From Strongyloides papillosus (lineage: Eukaryota; Nematoda; Chromadorea; Rhabditida; Strongyloididae), in assembly GCA_005656395.1 (NCBI GenBank), contig SRSI01000074.1:434001-498000 (forward strand): DNA of 64,000 bases, given 5' to 3'. The notes beneath the pieces were generated by a model. It was given only the letters and a program-made list of their open reading frames with translations. It did not search any database and was not told where the DNA came from. The position numbers were made by a program, and so were the translations under genes. Of this stretch, positions 11,040 to 24,000 are shown piece after piece (the stretch's first letter is position 1; each line of letters opens with the position of its first letter).

Positions 11040-14000
11040 AAATATTCTCAATTTTATAAAGAATATATAGATAATAAATACATGTATAAAAATGTATAGT
11101 AATAGATGAAAATATAAAAAAGAAAAAATTTTGTGCCTATGAAGAAGAAAAATCTATCCAAATGATGTTATTGAAAAAAAACCAAGGACAATTCTAAAGG
11201 ATTTTAAGAACATATAATGATCTCATTTTTAAAAAATTATATGAATAAACGGGTTTAATAATTCTTTATTCCTATCATTATTCGGAAGTTTTACTTATTT
11301 TGTAAAAGAGTGTTAATTAACTAATATTATAAAGATAATTTAAATTTAAGTTGATATGTTCTATTTGGTTCATAAACACTTATATTACTTATTATTTTAT
11401 ATAACTCTTAAAAATAAATGATTATCATTCAAACATATTTTCTTAGAATATTTATGATCTAACAATGTGTAATAAAAATTTTGATATGAACCGTTTTTTA
11501 ATAGAATTAGAAAAATCATTAACAACTTTCTTTATCATAGTATTTCATTTTTTTTATTTGTTCTTTGTCACATTTCTATCATTATCTTTATATTTTTTTA
11601 AGAAGTAAAAAGTTTAATGAATAATTTTAACATAAATTGCAATAAATGTTATCATAAAGTGCTAATAATCTATCATTATTTCAAAGTATAAAATGAGTTT
11701 AAAAACATTATAATGACTGGTGATTAACATTTTTTTAATAGATTTTTACAAAAGTTAATGCTTTCAATAGCCTAAATTTAATCACTTTATCTCTATTCAA
11801 AATGCTAAATTTTATACCTATTACTTTATCACACTATTAGCATTCATATAAATTTGTTTAAAGTTTCTTTAATCTAAAGAAATTATATCTTTATTGGCAA
11901 TTAGTTTTAATTAAAATGGTATTCCGATATAACAATAAAATTGTGTTAAAGAAATCAAAGGTTATAGTTAATTTGTAAAGTAATCACTTGAAATAATTTT
12001 ATAAAGCAAATTTGGTTAGGTTTTTATTAACGGGTCGAGATAGTTGAATAAATACTGGAGATATTTTTAGATATCTTTTATCTACTTAACAAAAATAAAA
12101 TTAATAGCAAAAGAACTAAAAAAAAGTCTATAGATTTATTTTATTAGTTATTTTAATAATTATTCAACAATTTTTTTTAATTACAATTTTTTTTGTAACA
12201 TATCTTGTATACTTTAACATTTATCTATACTTAAAATCTAGAGGATAATAATATATTATTTAGATTTTCAAAAATAGAACCCTTGAGAGGTCATAAAAAC
12301 AATTTTGTATCTTCATCATTATAAATAGTAACATTTTCTTCTATGAATGTTACAAAATTTCACATCTAATTATTTGATGTATGTTCATTGTTATTTAAAA
12401 CTTTTTATATTATTCTTTTTGACAAATTTCTCCACAATAATTGGTTTACATTTTTAGATATATAATATATTTCATACAATAATACGCATACATTTGTAAA
12501 AAAGTATATTTTATCTAACAGTTTACTTTTCCATATCTATTTTATATCTCAATTTAATTTTTACAAAAATAAATTTTTCCCGACGATATACTATTAATGT
12601 GATAAATTTATTTAATTAGACAAATAACATGAAGTCTAAACAAATTGAAGAACTATTATTTACGCAATAATATTTTAAGCGAAAAATTTATTTAAATTTG
12701 TGAAAATTTCCAGCCAATATGAATTTTAGAACTTCACTATACATTGTAAAAATTAGGCATTCCTATAGTAGACTTAGCTTAAATTATTATCCTATTTACC
12801 ATTATATACCTTTTTCTAAATAGATGATATTATCATAAACGGATATTTTATAAAATTTGCTTTTCTTTTTACAAACTAAAACAATAAAGTGTGCTGAAAT
12901 TAGCAGTTTATATCGTATAAATATTTATTGCTTTATTTAATTTATTATATAATCATTTTAAAATTTTATAATTTTAATCTCTTTATTAAAATCTTTTAAT
13001 GAATTAATTTTAATGACAATATATTGGTGACATTTTGTTTATTTAATTAGCAAATCATGTTTAAGATATCATTCTACCATACTTTATTAAAATTTGTTTT
13101 TATATATTGATATACAAAACAAGTGGTGATGACAAAACTTTGAAGGTTATACGTTAGAAATTATGAGTGATTTATTTAATAAAACATGTATTCTTTTAAT
13201 GTTAATTGAAATTTTAATATATTTTTATTTAAACAACATTGGAAAAGGTTTTTTCATAACCTTTTATTTTGTTGCTTTTATATCATCACAATTAGCATGG
13301 TACATGTCTAATTAATGGGATTTTACATGTATAAGTTTATTTTTTGTATAAATTCGGAAAACGAAATTTTAAAAAATTTATTATATATATATAAGTGAAA
13401 GTCATTATAATTCATATAATTTCAAGACCCTTATCATAAATCTAAACTGACAAATTTGCTAAAATTCATAGTATAATTTAATAATGTAAAATTCTCTAAA
13501 ACATTTTTCTTATGTAAAATACCTCATTTTATTATCTCCAACCACTTGACGGTTCCGCTTCTCTTCAAACTATACTATTTTGTGATCACTTGAATATTCA
13601 AATAAAATTGTCAGGATAAGCAATAAAATTATGTTTATCTTTAATTTTGATCAACACCGTTTACTCAAAAATATAGTAGGCAAAGTCTTTACTTTTTTTT
13701 TATTTTGACGGCTGGTAATGTGGGGTGCTCTGTTTATTAAGATCAATGAAATTCTTGTAACACAGCTGGTTAAGGATAAATATTGATAAATTTTGAAGTC
13801 ATATTTTTATAAGTGTGTTGTAAATTAATAAACTTCTCCATAAAATATATTTTATTGTTGTTCTACTAAGTTTTGAGACAAATTATACTAACATAAAATT
13901 CTCCAAACTTTCGTATTTACAAATTAAGTAAAAAAAAATCTTTCCTTTCGATGTTGTTATCAAAAGAATTTAATTTTAAATTTCCTTCTATTTATGTGAT

Positions 14001-17000
14001 GTAATATGTTTACATTTTAAGAGGTTTCAAAGATAATATACCATAGTGACACAACCAGTATATAATGATTTTTTTGTATCATATATATAATTCAAAGTGT
14101 TATTTGATTAAGCAATATTATTTAATCATTTACTTTTTTAAAAATTTCTATATTGTAGAAATTTATATTTTAAAATAAATAATATTTCATACAAATAAGT
14201 ATTTTATTTTATATAATATAAATTTTTAAAAAGTAAATTATTACTTTATATAAGTATGTTATAGTTAATATAATCTTTATGTCATACTTGTATAACAATT
14301 TATGTTGTTGTTTATATATTAAATTACATTATCAATATATATTGCTATATTTTTTACTTAATTTGTTATGAAATTAATTTTTCATACTTAAGTTATACTA
14401 ACTTTCTTAAATTAATTAAGTGTATTCAAAGTAAATATTTCATATTGAAGGTATAGTACCTAAAATCAATTGATATCATATAATAACACTTGAAAGAAAA
14501 AATAAATTGTTTGAAAATATTTGTAGAGTGTTTTGTACTATTCAATTAAATATTCTGTAATTCAATACACCTTATTTAAGTTTATAGACTTCATTTCTTG
14601 TAATAAATAAATTATATCTACTTGTATCTCGTAAACTTGTACTTGAATATTTGTATAAATGTATTGTAAATTCCGAATTACAAACATCTTTACTTTCAAT
14701 TGTCGTTGATCTTTCGCATATTTTTAGATTTGACAAAAGATATTATTTCATTGAACATTAATTCTACCTCACTATTCCATTTTAAATTTAGCTCTTTTTC
14801 AAATTTTATACAAAATTATAATTTTTTTCTTCAACATGCACTTGTATTTTCTTTATCTAAAGAAGAAACAGATATCTTTAAAAATTTAGTTCCCTCTCAA
14901 TATTAATATTGTCTTTAAATATTAAATACTCAAAATTTTTAAACTTGATTTTTTTCCTCACATATGTTCTATAAGTGTTATAAATTGAGATTATTCAAAA
15001 TCTTTTTTTAAATCCTATTTAACAATATTAAGTATTTTCATTTTTAGTTGATAAAACTTTTGTATTCCATAATATATCGTTGGCATTGAAATTTTTTTAT
15101 GTATAAAATTTTATACATTAAAACGACAAGTTTACTCTTATTTATGTTTAATATAAAAGTATATTTTAAATACAAAAAAAATTCTATATTATTTTATATT
15201 TATTTATGATGCATCATTTTTACATAAAATTTAGCGATAAGATTCCTGCATATAAATAGAATAAAAATAAATTCGCATTTTTTAATTAAACAAGATATTA
15301 ATTTTTACCGACTCTATAAAAAAGTATATTTTTTAATTGACTGTGAATTAAAAGTATTTATTTTATATCATATTATTGAGATATTTTAAAATTTATTCGG
15401 ATGAATATTTATCAATAATTATTTTTTTTACAAATTAAATCTATTAACTATTAATTATAAATATATAATTAAATTTCATTACTTTATTTATTTAAATTAT
15501 TTAAAAAAAAATTTTTCCTTTATCGAATATAAAAATATTAGTTTGTTGAATATTTTATTTCCACTCTATTAAAATATTATAATGATCAAAACTTTATTTT
15601 TAATTTGTTTTTGACTAATTCATAATAATATATCTTATTGGTATATATATTATTTGAATTTATCTAATAATTTAGTTCTTTTATTATAAGCATAATGGCT
15701 CTTTTTTAAAATGTATAAGTTATTTATAATGTAGATTATTAATATTTTTTTTAAAATGGTAAGTTGTTAAATTGATGGAATAACAAATCAAATAAGATGT
15801 TAATCTTTTTATGTTTTTTTTTATTTATTTTCTCTGGTGTAACTTCAATATCTTTCTAGACTAAGAGTGTCATTTTCATAAATTTTTTGCTGTAAAATAA
15901 ACTAAATTTAAGATTATATACAAATTTTTACAATAATGAGAAATTCGAAAAATCTTATTTCACTTAACTTTTTAACACTATTTGTTAAATTTGTATCTGA
16001 AGAGTTTTAGATAAACATAACTACAATTGCTTTGTCAAATATAATTATGAAGAAGTATCATATCTCTATTAAGATACATTTCATCAGTTAAATATTAATT
16101 AACTAAGTGTTATAAAAGATGATAATGTTCAAATTTATAAAAAAAATATATTTTTATATAGTGAGTAAGATAAAAGCTAGTTTGAATTAAAATGAATTGA
16201 AAACCATTTCCCAGAGTTTCATTAATTTCAGTTGATATTTATGTTATTTAAGAAGTCATAAGGTATACCTGAATAAATACATTTTTATACATATTTAAAT
16301 ATAACAATTTTTAAAATATTATTTTCTAATTATACTGACCTTCGTCTTAAGTAAAAATATCACTACTATATTATATATCTTCATTAGGTCCCTTATTACT
16401 TTTAAAATTAATGGGACCAATAAGCTTGTTCCGTTGTTACAATTTAACTTTTTAACATTAAATTTGATCCATTCACTATGTTAATTTATTACAATGCTTT
16501 TCAACTTTCTCTTCTATCAATCATTTTAATCAAACTTCTTCCACACAAAGATTTCGTTTTAACAAAATCCTTTAAATTCACTATATTTAACGCAATCCTT
16601 TAACCCACAATAAGAGTGATTATCATTTAATATAAAATTTTGATGTATTTTCGAAGAATTTAAATAAAGTGTTAGATGTATCTTTAATCCAATTTAAAAA
16701 CTATAAATTTTACACTTTTTAAAATTTAATCTAAACTAGTAATTAATCATTTGATAATTATTTTAATTGTAAATTATTTTAATAAATTTAAAAAAAATTT
16801 AACTTGTCTTATTTTATTTTTTAATACCCTCGTTTTTATAGATATTTTATATCATCATAATTATAAGATGTTGATATATAAGTCTCAAATATTGTTATAT
16901 AGTTATTATCAACTAAAATTTTAAACAAACAAATAATATCTTCAATATATTATAAGAACCTAAATTTATACTTACCTATTATTAATATGCTATCTACTTT

Positions 17001-17696
17001 TTAAATATCTATTCATTCAAATATTAGTTTATCCTCGTTATTATTCTTCATTTCTACATAACATGAAAATTTGAGAAGAGGGAACAAATAAACATTGTGT
17101 AAAAAGATATCTTATTTTTTAAAGATTGTTAAATCAAAAATCTACAGTTATAAAGATACACCTGTTGTCATTTGCATTTTCTATTTTATCTGATTATTTT
17201 TAATGCTATTTAATAAATTCTAATAATTTGTTTCATTTTTTCTAATCACATATTCATATTGTGCTTTCAGATTACACATCATTTCCTTAATTTATCTTTT
17301 ACCATCAATTATTTTTATATTTTCTAAACACTTTTTTTATTAAATTAATTATAAAATATTTAGCATTTCAGGATATAAATATATACAATTAATTCTTTTA
17401 AAATATATTACAACTAATTGTTTTATATATACTTTTAAAAAATATTTTATCAGAAATATTTATTAATGGAGTGAAAGCTATATTTCATAAAACTCATCTA
17501 TATATTTGAAATTTATATTCATTTTTAAAAATTTAAATCATCTATATATATTGTAGTTTCTTCAATCATTCAACATATTTCAAATACTTTGATATTGATA
17601 TTTTATCAAAATTTTTCTTAAACTTGTCAAAATCAACTTATCATATTTCATAAATAATTTCTATTTTATACAAATAAATATCATATAATATAAAAA
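11040..17696. other. Very long AT-rich intergenic desert upstream of the PSKH1-like gene
   Basis: About 6.7 kb with no convincing exon on either strand. A 68-codon plus-strand frame near 14700-14906 looks like chance. Only small islands break the AT richness: around 13540-13570, 13700-13780 (including an E-box CAGCTG) and a GGTCCC/GGGACC inverted repeat at 16387-16418. The size suggests distributed control elements for the kinase gene. Confidence 0.45.
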
Positions 17697-19026
17697 ATGG
17701 GTAATAATCACTCAACATCTCAATACTCAGACCAATCAACAAAAAGGATCATGTCATTAAGTGATTCAATAAATTCAACAAGGAACCAAAGAAAAAAAAA
17801 TATTTTTAAGCTTTGTAATATTTTTACTAAACAAAAGTTTGATAATGCTGCTTTTGCACAAACATGTCCACCACCATTAGGAGGAGAAATGCCATTAGGA
17901 GAATCTTGCGTTGTAATGCCTGATAGGCCAGCAATGAAGCTAGACCAAAGATTAGTTTGTAAGTATGAAGTGCTGACCGTCATTGGAAAAGGATCTTTTT
18001 CTCAAGTTTTAAGAGTCCAACATCGAATTACTGGTACTTTTTATGCTGTAAAAGTTGTTACTCCTGATAGAGGTATGCATTTATAATTATTTATTAACAA
18101 TTTAAATATATTTCATAGATATGGGACAATCTGTAAATAATGAATTATCAATTTTAAGTAGAGTTTCTCACCCATTTGTAATTCGGTTAGAGGAAGTGTT
18201 TAGAGGAGCTTCTAAATTATTTATAGTTATGGAAATGGCCTCTGGTGGGGAAATGTATGATCGTGTCGTAGCAAAAGGTAGATATACAGAAAATGAAGCA
18301 AAACAGGCACTAAGAATGCTTTTATCTGGTTTAACCTATCTACATAGCTTAAATATTACTCATAGAGATTTAAAACCTGAAAATCTTCTATATAGTGATA
18401 ATCGACCAGATGCAAGACTTTTAATTTCAGATTTTGGTTTAGCTCATCAAGCAACTAAACCCGGTGAAACAATGAATGAAACATGTGGAACTTGTGAATA
18501 TATAGCTCCTGAAGTTTTATTACGTATGCCATATACAAATAAAGTTGATATTTGGGCAGTAGGTGTGATAGCGTATATTTTAATGTCTGGAATTATGCCA
18601 TTTGATGATGACTGTCGATCTCGTTTATATACTCTTATTATCACAGCAAATTATGTATACTATCCTCAATATTGGTCTGGTTCTGAAATGGCAAAAAAAT
18701 TTGTAGATTTACTACTTAATACAGATCCAAATGAAAGATTAAGTGCTGTCCAAACATTACGTCATGATTGGCTAACGGGTGAAAATAGATCGTCTCATCT
18801 AACATATTCAGTCAAATCTAGGCCATCAATTGAATATAACAACATCCAAAGAACAAAATCAACAAGATCTATTAGAAGTGTGACAAGAAGTGATCATGGA
18901 CATAAAGTTGATCCAAGAGAAGTAGATAAATTGGCCAGTGACTTACAACGTTTAGCTAAAAATCAAATGTATAATTCTCAAAGAGATAATAATTTTGCGA
19001 CTACCAAACATTACGGAGTCTTTTAA
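17697..19026 (+). CDS. PSKH1: PSKH1-type serine/threonine protein kinase
   Basis: Exon 17697-18072, intron 46 bp, exon 18119-19026; 427 residues. The N-terminus MGNNHSTS is a predicted N-myristoylation signal, as in human PSKH1. The kinase domain starts near residue 90 with GKGSFSQV (97-104), Lys119, catalytic THRDLKPEN (Asp209) and DFG (Asp230). The body follows PSKH1 closely: VMEMASGGEMYDRVVAKG, YTNKVDIWAVGVIAYILMSG, then a Ser/Arg-rich tail like that of PSKH1. In mammals this CaMK-group kinase sits at Golgi, plasma membrane and nuclear speckles and has been linked to SR-protein trafficking. Oddity: GTCEYIAPE replaces the usual GTPEYIAPE at the end of the activation segment. Ends 62 bp from the converging gene. 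Confidence 0.93.
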
Positions 19027-19088
19027 AATATTTTATTTAAATTTTGTAGAGACAAACTTAATTTTACAATAAAATTTAATAAAATTAA

Positions 19089-20798
19089 TTAAATATTTCC
19101 TGACAAAAACATAGCAAAACCGTTTGATGATATTGTCCCATCACTGTTTCTCAGGTCTCTACCCATTTCTCTCGGATCTTTGTAGTCAACTTTTTCAAGA
19201 CTACTAATAAAGTGTTTCGAATAAGGTGTATTTTTTTCAGCTGCTACTTTTTTAGCATCATCTCTCAATTGTTTCTTCATGTTCATAAAATTTTCGAAAT
19301 TTTCATTTCTATTCGACATTGCTAATTGATATTTGTCAATATCTCCATCTAAAAATTCATTGTACTTATCAAAATAATGTTTAACATCGTCAGAAACTTC
19401 TCCTGCAATTTCAAGAGGGCCATATTTAGAAGGATCGATTGGTTGGTACTGAACATTATTATCATCAATGAGAAAAAGTGAACTATATGATGGGTAAAAT
19501 TCTTTCTCAAACCAATTTCTGTTATCTATACTGGTATTTTGATTCTGTGTCGTAGTAACCTCATATGGTGTAGTGGTAAATGAGTTATGTAGAATTGGTT
19601 CCTGATGGTTCATTTCCTCTTGTTGTCTATATAACCAATCTTTAATATTTCTATTCAAAACAGAACAATCATTAATGTATTTTTCGTACTTAGATAAATC
19701 TAATTTGTTTGAAATTTCATTTATTTGTTTTCTATTTGACAAAACTTTATTGTACATATCACCATTAAATTTCTTGTTTGGAGCAATCCTTTCCATTAAA
19801 AGCTTATATTCCTCTTGCATAGATTTATCATTATTTCCATCTAACTTCTTGAATTTTTTATCCAAACGAAGCAACGAATTGCTTACACCACTATTCCACC
19901 TTAATACTAACTCTCCATTACGATCATACGTTTTCATTAAGCAGAAAAAAACAGAAAATTCATTTATCATCTCAATAAGTTCATCTTTATAATCATTATT
20001 ACGACCAGCGAGAAATGTAAATAAACGAGTAATAACATTGGTCAAACGACGGACTAAATCATTTTCAGCATTTTTCCGATGTAATAACATTATAAAAAAT
20101 CTTACTACAAGTTGTAAAAGAACCAAAAAGTTGTCCCTACTCTTATTTGCACGATGATTCAGTAACCACCTTACTGCTTTATCAACATTCCTATCACTAA
20201 ATCTACATTTTTTGCATATTTGTTGAAACTCTAGAAAATATATTCCATCTCTTGTGAGCTCATTAGTTTTTTCTTTTATATAGCTATTCAAAATCACAAG
20301 GAATTCTTTTTCCATATAAGCATTTCTACACTTTTCAAATGCGTCCAAATATTCATCACTATCTTTTACCATAGATTCTGAAAGTTCTAAATACTTTTTA
20401 TAAATATTTAGTCTTCTTTCTCCTTGTTCTATATTATTTTCAAAGTTTTTGTTAGCACTTCTAACATCCACTTGTTTTACTTGGGGAGGTGGTTGATTAA
20501 AAAAGCCACCGTTTTGAGGATACTGAAAATTATTCATTGGTTGCTGTTGATAATTGTTAGAATTTGGAAAACCATGATGTGACATATCTCCTTGAACATT
20601 ATTATAATTTGGGTACTGATTCGGACGATACCCTCCTCTGTTGTAGTTTGGTTCATAACCATAACCATTTGAATTTGAGCTATTGTTTTGACGATCTACA
20701 ACAAAAAATTAAGTTGGAAAACAATTTAACCTACAATTGTTTGGTCTGTGACCACTATTTCTGTTATAGCGATTGTCTCTGAATCCGTTACCTCGCAT
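19089..20798 (-). CDS. Orphan helical protein with RGG/Asn-rich N-terminus
   Basis: Exon 20798-20735, intron 39 bp (donor GTAGGT, acceptor TTGTTGTAG), exon 20695-19089; 556 residues. Taking the 5' exon adds MRGNGFRDNRYNRNSGHRP and then a Tyr/Asn/Gly/Arg-rich stretch with NRGGYRPNQ and later QPPPQ, typical of low-complexity RNA-binding tails. Residues about 110-370 are predicted alpha-helical and charged, with a hydrophobic helix FLVLLQLVVRFFIMLL near the middle. The C-terminal ~110 residues are helical and well conserved-looking (DPREMGRDLRN). I recognise no domain. An RNA-associated role is a guess from composition only. Gene reality is supported by the long open frame and the clean splice. 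Confidence 0.8.
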
Positions 20799-20906
20799 GA
20801 CAAAATAAAACTAGAATATACATAAAATTGTTTATATAAATTTATATTTGAAAATTTTGGAAATATGTTCTAGTAAAATCGCTAAAAGACTACAAAAAGA
20901 AAGAAA

Positions 20907-21080
20907 ATGTCAATTAGTAAGAAATCGTTTATAACACTGCTGGGTAAAACATTTCCAGCAGGAATGTTTCTTCAATTTAAAATATTAATTAATGAATTAA
21001 TTATTAATCATTTTTTAGTATTTAAAGGATTACTACTTGAAAAATCATTATCATTGGAACTGAGCTATTTAACTATGTAG
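20907..21080 (+). CDS. Possible short ORF, 57 codons, uncertain
   Basis: An ATG-started frame begins 108 bp from the divergent orphan gene and encodes a hydrophobic, basic peptide (start MSISKKSFITLLGKTFPAG). A GTAAAA...TTTTTTAG pair inside it could be a 75-bp in-frame intron, leaving about 32 residues. No homology is recognised. The first 20 codons have normal coding composition, the rest is AT-driven. It may be only the leader or promoter of something else. Confidence 0.2.
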   Translation: MSISKKSFITLLGKTFPAGMFLQFKILINELIINHFLVFKGLLLEKSLSLELSYLTM

Positions 21081-24000
21081 ATTTATGTACTTTTTTTCCA
21101 TGAATTTTTTTTGTGATTATTTATTATGTCACACAAATTTATGTTTTTTGAACTAAATTAAAATCTGTTTTTAGAAAAATAAATTAGTAATTTTATATCA
21201 CATATTTTTGTTTAATTAATTAAGGAAGATATGTTTTTTTTACATTTAAAACATATTCCAATGCTATTTCTATTGTCATGGAAACTACAGAAAAATTTAG
21301 GTGGATATGAGTATAATTTCTAAAATTTTAAAATTTATTTTAAAAAAAGTACAATCATACTAATTTTTTATTCAATTTTTTTCTTTAGTTTAGGCATATA
21401 CTTTACTTTTTACTACATATAGAAAGTTTTATATTTTTTGTCATGCGTTGAAATAATTTTTCAAAACTATTTATAATATAGCAAAATTACTTATAATGGA
21501 AATGATCAAAGTTGTTTCCCAATGTTATCAACTAGAATTACTACATAATCTTTTTTTAATTTCACAGTCATACAAAATTTACTTAATTGATAATGATTAT
21601 AAGATGAGAAAATGTTTGAAATATAACAAAACTCTTTGAAAATTTTAATCCAATATTCAGATATATTTATTGAAAGGGAAAAAAATGTCTAAATTTGGGT
21701 AATTTAATAAAAACGTACTAGTACTAATCTAAAATAAAAATATCTTTCAGTTAAAAAGTATGATAATTTTACAATATTTATTTAGAAAAATTTTTATTAA
21801 TTGGTAAAGTTTTATACGATAAAATTTGATCTAAAATTAAATAATATTGCAAACAATAGTGATTATTCTTTTTATTTTAATAATGGTGGCATTCTTATTA
21901 TTCCAAGTTACCATCATAATCTAAATTTATAAATCACAGAACAAACATCAGAAATATGCAATCAAATTTGCTTTAATCAATTGAAAACATTGAAGTTGAT
22001 ATATTTTTATGCTATCTATTATTCATCGAACAAACTATTTATAAAATGATTGGTCTATGATCAAATTTTCAACAATTATTTTTACCACTAGGAATTTAGA
22101 TTATTTATAATTTATAGTAGATATTTTAAGTATTAAAACTTGCATTATTTTTAGTGGCACGTTTCTTTGATTTCACGTAATTAACAAACGTTGTCTTAGT
22201 AAAGTAATTTTTTTTTTGATAATAAATTTTGAATTTACAAAATATCTACCCTGAACTGTAAAAAATTGTTATGATATTTAATTGATAAGTTATTTTCAGA
22301 AAAATTTTCCTAATTTCTTTTTCAATCATAAATAAAATTTCCTTTGTTATAAGTACAAAATAAGAAGGGCAAATCAATTAAAATCTTGTAAGATTTCAAA
22401 TAAAAAAAATGATCAGTTTTATTCTTGCAGTATTTTAAATAATAATTGCATAAAAATATATGACTAAATATTAGAATTTAGTTATTATTTAATACATAAT
22501 GAGAAAAGTTATATTATGGGTGTGTGATTATTTTGCATTATAATAAAAATATCTTTTTTCGAATGGATTATATTTTATCTTAATAATAATTTTGAGTTTT
22601 AATTAATAAAAATATATATATCTACTAGAAGAAATGTTTTACTATTTTTCTTCTATTGTTATGAAATATTATTAACAATCGTAATATGAATTTATTTTAC
22701 AAATAACTAATTCTTTTTACTAAAATAATTGGTAAAAAAACTAATTAAGAACTAATTTATGCCTCTTTTGTTAATTTCCCATGGAAACAAGTAATATGAA
22801 AACCATACTACATTTTGAAGAACATGATTTTAAATGGTTTAATTAAATAAATCTTAAATATAATTATTGCTCTCAAATTAAACAAAATTCATAAAATTTA
22901 AGATGATATGTCATTAAAATAATAGTAGATAGATGTTACATTATTATTTTAATTTTTAACCTTTATCTAATTCAACTAAAAACATATATATGTATCTATT
23001 CTTTTTAAATTACTAATATTGAAAAAATTCCATTGCTAATATTATTTTAATTATGTAAAGTACATATAAAACTGGCATTGTAAATATCTAAAAACTTTTT
23101 ATTATTTTTATGTTATAGTATGACTCTCTTTTAGATGAGAAAATCATTATTTTATATATATAATTTTTTCTTTGTTTTGCAATTTTTTATTTTTAATATA
23201 ATGAAAAAGAAATAAAATTTTGGCGAACTATAATTTTATTTTTAAAAAAATATTTAAGAACTAAAATGGATTTCATATTTAATAATATTTATTATAAGAA
23301 AATATGATGAGAATATTCGTGAATTGTAAACAAATCTTCTTTGTTTTTGTTTTTGTCTTATTTTAAACGGCTTCACTTTTTATATGATACTAAAATATGA
23401 GGGTGGGTGTATTAAATAAATATTCCATTGTTATCGATAAATAATACTTTCTTGAAAAAAATTTATTCTGATGATTATTTTGTTACAAAATTGTTATCGT
23501 ATTTCAATGATTCTTAATTTATATCCTTCTATTAAATCCCAAGTACATTCAATATATAAACTCCTCCCTAGAATCTTTAAGTCGTTATATTATATTCCAC
23601 ATTTATTATACGTATAATTCTCTTCGTTTTCCAATAAGGAATTGTATCATGTACCTTAGTAAAAAATTATTTTACTTAAAAGAAATAGATGTAACTAATA
23701 TGAAATGATTGTACATTTATTTATTATTTATGGCATTATTTTAAACAATGTTTGAATTTTTTTTTCCAAAAATACTTTCATTTGAAAGATCCACATTCTT
23801 TTATAATTTATCATTTTTAAACTTACAGAGTTATATATTCATGAGGGAGAATTTATAAGTAAATGTTTAGTGTTACCATGTTACATAAAAATACATTATA
23901 ATTTTAAATAGATGCTAGTAATGTTTTAAAATACAATTAGCATTACTTTGAATAACTTATTTCATTTATGAGGGTGGTGTTTACAATACAAAATTGTTAT

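Noticed and set aside
14700..14906. 68-codon plus-strand ORF in the desert
   Set aside because: AT-driven composition, no ATG at its beginning and no recognised domain.
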